From: CALFUK01 sp964450495
GTDB lineage: Bacteria; Bacteroidota; Bacteroidia; Chitinophagales; Saprospiraceae
Assembly: GCA_964450495.1 (NCBI GenBank)
Contig: CAYVFU010000160.1
Span: 1-6,942 of the forward strand
DNA: 6,942 nucleotides
Reading direction: 5' to 3'
The notes under the pieces are model-generated. The model was given only the letters and a program-made list of their open reading frames with translations. It was not told where the DNA came from and did no database searches. A program made the translations under genes and the position numbers. This document shows, in pieces, positions 5,004 to 6,942 of the stretch (position 1 is the first letter of the stretch; each line of letters opens with the position of its first letter).

Positions 5004-5879
5004 ATGGTCCTTTCAATGACGGGTTTTGGTCAATCTTCTGGTACTTTTCGGAACAGACAGATCTCTGTGGAGATTAAATCACTCAATGGTAAAACAGCTG
5101 ACATAAGGGTTAAATCCCCAACGTATTACAAAGAAAAAGAGATGGAAATTCGAAAATCTGTCATGAAATCGCTGGTTCGAGGTAAGATTGATGTGTCCAT
5201 TAGCGTGTCCAGTGAAACCGAGGATGTCGAATATTCGCTCAATAAAAACCTCTTTAAAAAATACATCAATGACCTTTTAGAACTCTCAGGAGAGCTGGAT
5301 ATAGACAAAGGAGATTTATTCCAAACAGTCATCAAAATTCCAAATATTGTAAAAGCAAATGATGAACAACTCAGTGATGAAGAATGGGCATTTACAAAAC
5401 AGTTGATTGAGCAAACCATAGAGCGTATTAAGTCATTTAGACAAACTGAAGGAGATTCCATTTATCAAGATCTAAAAGAGAGTGTAGAGTCCATAGCAAA
5501 TTCACTCAAAGATGTGCCTCAACACGAAGAAGCAAGACAACAGCTCCTAAGAGAGCGAATGATGAAACATCTCGATGATTTTATGAATAAGGAGAATGTA
5601 GATCGCAATCGATACGAACAAGAAGTCATTCATTATATGGAGCGGTTAGACATCAATGAAGAAAAGGTGCGTTTGGACCAACACTGTAAATATTTTATTG
5701 ACGAGCTACATTCTGACAATAAAGTACTGGGGAAAAAATTGGGTTTTATTGCTCAGGAAATTGGTCGAGAAATCAATACGATGGGTGCTAAGGCGCAATA
5801 TTCACCTATGCAAAAAATCGTGGTCAATATGAAAGACAATTTGGAGAAGATTAAAGAGCAACTAGCAAACGCAGTGTAG
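5004..5879 (+). CDS. yicC: YicC/YloC-family endoribonuclease
   Basis: This 291-residue protein belongs to the YicC/YloC family, whose E. coli and B. subtilis members have been reported to be endoribonucleases; E. coli YicC was linked to decay of small RNAs. The N-terminal YicC domain begins with the hallmark SMTGFG (residues 4-9) and runs to about residue 153. The C-terminal DUF1732-type domain (about 205-291) shows ERLDINEEKVRL (213-224) and the strongly conserved GRE-INTMGAK block (254-263), ending in a Lys/Glu-rich helix. Length is normal for the family. I prefer ATG 5004 because MVLSMTGFG matches the usual family N-terminus; an in-frame GTG at 4998 would add only two residues. Its stop is 2 bases from the guanylate kinase ATG, so the two are certainly co-transcribed, and the yicC-gmk pair is widespread in bacteria. 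It heads the rightward operon and is divergent from HU. Confidence 0.95.
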   Translation: MVLSMTGFGQSSGTFRNRQISVEIKSLNGKTADIRVKSPTYYKEKEMEIRKSVMKSLVRGKIDVSISVSSETEDVEYSLNKNLFKKYINDLLELSGELDIDKGDLFQTVIKIPNIVKANDEQLSDEEWAFTKQLIEQTIERIKSFRQTEGDSIYQDLKESVESIANSLKDVPQHEEARQQLLRERMMKHLDDFMNKENVDRNRYEQEVIHYMERLDINEEKVRLDQHCKYFIDELHSDNKVLGKKLGFIAQEIGREINTMGAKAQYSPMQKIVVNMKDNLEKIKEQLANAV

Positions 5880-5881
5880 TC

Positions 5882-6466
5882 ATGATGGGCAAGATGATTG
5901 TACTAACTGCTCCCTCTGGAGGAGGTAAGACCACCATTAAAAAGCACTTGCTAGAAGAATATAATGAGCTTGGGTTTTCTATTTCGGTGACAACCAGAGA
6001 AAAAAGACCATCAGAGATCGACGGTAAAGACTACTATTTTAGATCAACTAAAGAATTTAACCAACTGATTGAAGAAGATGCATTTCTAGAATGGGAGGAA
6101 GTCTATAAGAACCAATTCTATGGCACATTAAAATCTGAAGTCGATCGTCTATGGGCACTCGGTAAACATATCGTTTTTGATGTAGATGTCCACGGTGCAC
6201 AAGACATTAAAAAAATGTACGGCGACAGATGCATGGCTGTTTTTATTAGGCCACCTTCAATCCAAGTCATTGTTGACCGTTTGAAAGGCAGGGAGACAGA
6301 GACTGCAGAAAGCCTTGCCAAACGAGTCAGAAGAATAGAGAGAGAAATGTCATTCGAGCACAAATTTGACAAAGTATTGATCAATGACCTACTCTTAGTT
6401 GCTTTTAAAGAAGCCGAAAATTTAGTAGAATCGTTTTTAGATATTCATTCAAGTGAAGAAGAATAA
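5882..6466 (+). CDS. gmk: Guanylate kinase
   Basis: This 194-residue enzyme phosphorylates GMP (or dGMP) with ATP to give GDP, a cytosolic step of purine nucleotide synthesis. The P-loop APSGGGKTT is at residues 10-18. The GMP-binding block SVTTREKRPSEIDGKDYYF (35-53) contains the expected R39, R42, E45 and Tyr residues, and FLEWEEVYKNQFYGT (68-82) supplies further GMP contacts. VDVHGAQDI (101-109) replaces the more usual IDVQGA with a His at the fourth position. The lid region contains RLKGRETET (133-141) and R148/R150/R151. Length is typical (185-210). ATG 5882 is preferred because M-x-G-K-x-I-V matches the usual N-terminus; ATG 5885 and ATG 5894 are possible, and all keep the P-loop. It is 2 bases after yicC, so translation is probably coupled. 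No active-site residue is missing. Confidence 0.97.
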   Translation: MMGKMIVLTAPSGGGKTTIKKHLLEEYNELGFSISVTTREKRPSEIDGKDYYFRSTKEFNQLIEEDAFLEWEEVYKNQFYGTLKSEVDRLWALGKHIVFDVDVHGAQDIKKMYGDRCMAVFIRPPSIQVIVDRLKGRETETAESLAKRVRRIEREMSFEHKFDKVLINDLLLVAFKEAENLVESFLDIHSSEEE

Positions 6467-6498
6467 ACCAAATTGATAAAATGATGGTTAGATAGATA

Positions 6499-6894
6499 AT
6501 GGAAAGGGTCGAAACAGAAATAACAGATGGGATTCGGATATCGGTAAGCTGCCAATATCAGCCAAAGCATTCTAATGTGGCTAACAATGAATTTGTTTTT
6601 GCGTATTGGGTAACCATTTCAAATGAAAGCCCATATGTGGTTCAACTGATTGATAGACATTGGATCATCTTTGATTCTGTTGGGAGTGTACGAGATGTCA
6701 AAGGTGAGGGTGTGGTAGGCGAACAACCAATTTTACAACCAGGTGATATTCATAAATACTCTTCTTGGTGCCCACTAGGGACTCCTGTGGGTAGAATGAA
6801 AGGATCTTATGGTATGAAAAGGCAGTCTGACGGTCAGCGTTTTGAAGTCGTGGTACCTAACTTTAATCTGGTAGCAAATTTTAAAAAGAACTAA
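6499..6894 (+). CDS. apaG: ApaG-domain protein
   Basis: This 131-residue protein is a single ApaG domain, an immunoglobulin/fibronectin-III-like beta sandwich also found in eukaryotic FBXO3 and POLDIP2. Conserved motifs are all present: FAYWVTI (34-40), QLIDRHWII (49-57), the hallmark GEGVVGEQP (69-77) followed by L-x-PG (79-82), Y-S-S (87-89), PLGTPVGRMKGSYGM (92-106) and a C-terminal F-x-V-x-x-PNF-L strand (115-124). Length matches the family (about 125-130). The molecular function of bacterial ApaG is not settled; in Proteobacteria it is encoded beside apaH, which hydrolyses diadenosine tetraphosphate, but no apaH is here. The ATG at 6499 lies 32 bases after the gmk stop; an earlier ATG at 6481 runs into a stop after four codons. 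It is probably the third gene of the yicC-gmk operon. Confidence 0.95.
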   Translation: MERVETEITDGIRISVSCQYQPKHSNVANNEFVFAYWVTISNESPYVVQLIDRHWIIFDSVGSVRDVKGEGVVGEQPILQPGDIHKYSSWCPLGTPVGRMKGSYGMKRQSDGQRFEVVVPNFNLVANFKKN

Positions 6895-6927
6895 AGAAAT
6901 AATTTCCACTGCTATTTGGTGCTTTCG

Positions 6928-6942
6928 TGGTACCTCCAGGAA
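6928..6942 (-). tRNA. Possible 3' end of a minus-strand tRNA, cut by the window edge
   Basis: Read on the minus strand the last 15 bases are TTCCTGGAGGTACCA, fitting the 3' end of a tRNA: two last T-loop bases (TT), a 5-base T-stem arm CCTGG, a 7-base acceptor arm AGGTACC, and discriminator A. The next bases are CGA, so CCA would not be encoded. The corresponding 5' acceptor arm should read GGTACCT and the T-arm should begin CCAGG. I recall a Bacteroidota tRNA with this end (possibly Arg, anticodon CCU), but the anticodon is outside the window, so no amino acid is assigned. It would converge with apaG, 33 bases after its stop. Confidence 0.4.

Noticed and set aside
5126..5461. Open frame of 111 codons opposite yicC, and a similar one opposite gmk at 6118-6384.
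   Set aside because: Both are Ser/Leu-rich antisense shadows of well-recognised genes.
6848..6935. Direct repeat TCGTGGTACCT at 6848-6858 and 6925-6935, considered as an attachment or duplication site.
   Set aside because: The first copy is explained by apaG codons and the second by the probable tRNA end; there is no element between them, so coincidence is likely.
1..6942. Defence system, CRISPR array, prophage, toxin-antitoxin or biosynthetic cluster.
   Set aside because: Every sizeable frame is a housekeeping gene or the PDZ protein, and no spaced repeats or recombinase genes are present.

Overview
This is an AT-rich chromosomal window that looks like a member of the phylum Bacteroidota, perhaps Cytophagia-like (class is inference). 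Support comes from the HU-type protein, a tiny ribosomal-type gene beginning MPCGKKRKRHK, RNase G in the same block, the yicC-gmk pair, A-rich rather than Shine-Dalgarno leaders at most starts, and one exact Bacteroidota-type -7 promoter element (TAnnTTTG). It is mostly core housekeeping DNA. I see no mobile element, prophage, CRISPR array or defence system.

Layout. A 214-base divergent region (about 4784-4997) splits the window. Leftward (minus strand) run, in order of transcription: a HU-family DNA-binding protein (4466-4783), a membrane-anchored TPR protein with a GTG start (3674-4462), a 31-residue very basic mS38/bS22-like ribosomal protein (3558-3653), RNase G (1812-3377) behind a structured 180-base leader, and a secreted PDZ protein with five degenerate internal repeats (96-1748) that has its own promoter. 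Rightward (plus strand) run: a YicC/YloC-family endoribonuclease (5004-5879), guanylate kinase (5882-6466) and ApaG (6499-6894). The last 15 bases resemble the 3' end of a minus-strand tRNA cut by the window edge.

How they fit. RNase G, the YicC-family nuclease, the mS38-like ribosomal protein and HU make this an RNA-processing, ribosome and nucleoid locus. Guanylate kinase supplies GDP for RNA and DNA precursors. The PDZ protein is exported and seems functionally separate.

Most worth a second look: the RNase G leader, which holds a 10-bp perfect inverted repeat enclosing an abutting 7-bp hairpin and ending 7 bases before the start codon, suggesting post-transcriptional control; the repeat architecture of the PDZ protein; a 12-bp perfect palindrome in the spacer of its promoter; and the 31-codon ribosomal gene, which is easily missed. 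I do not see a wholly new multi-gene system here.
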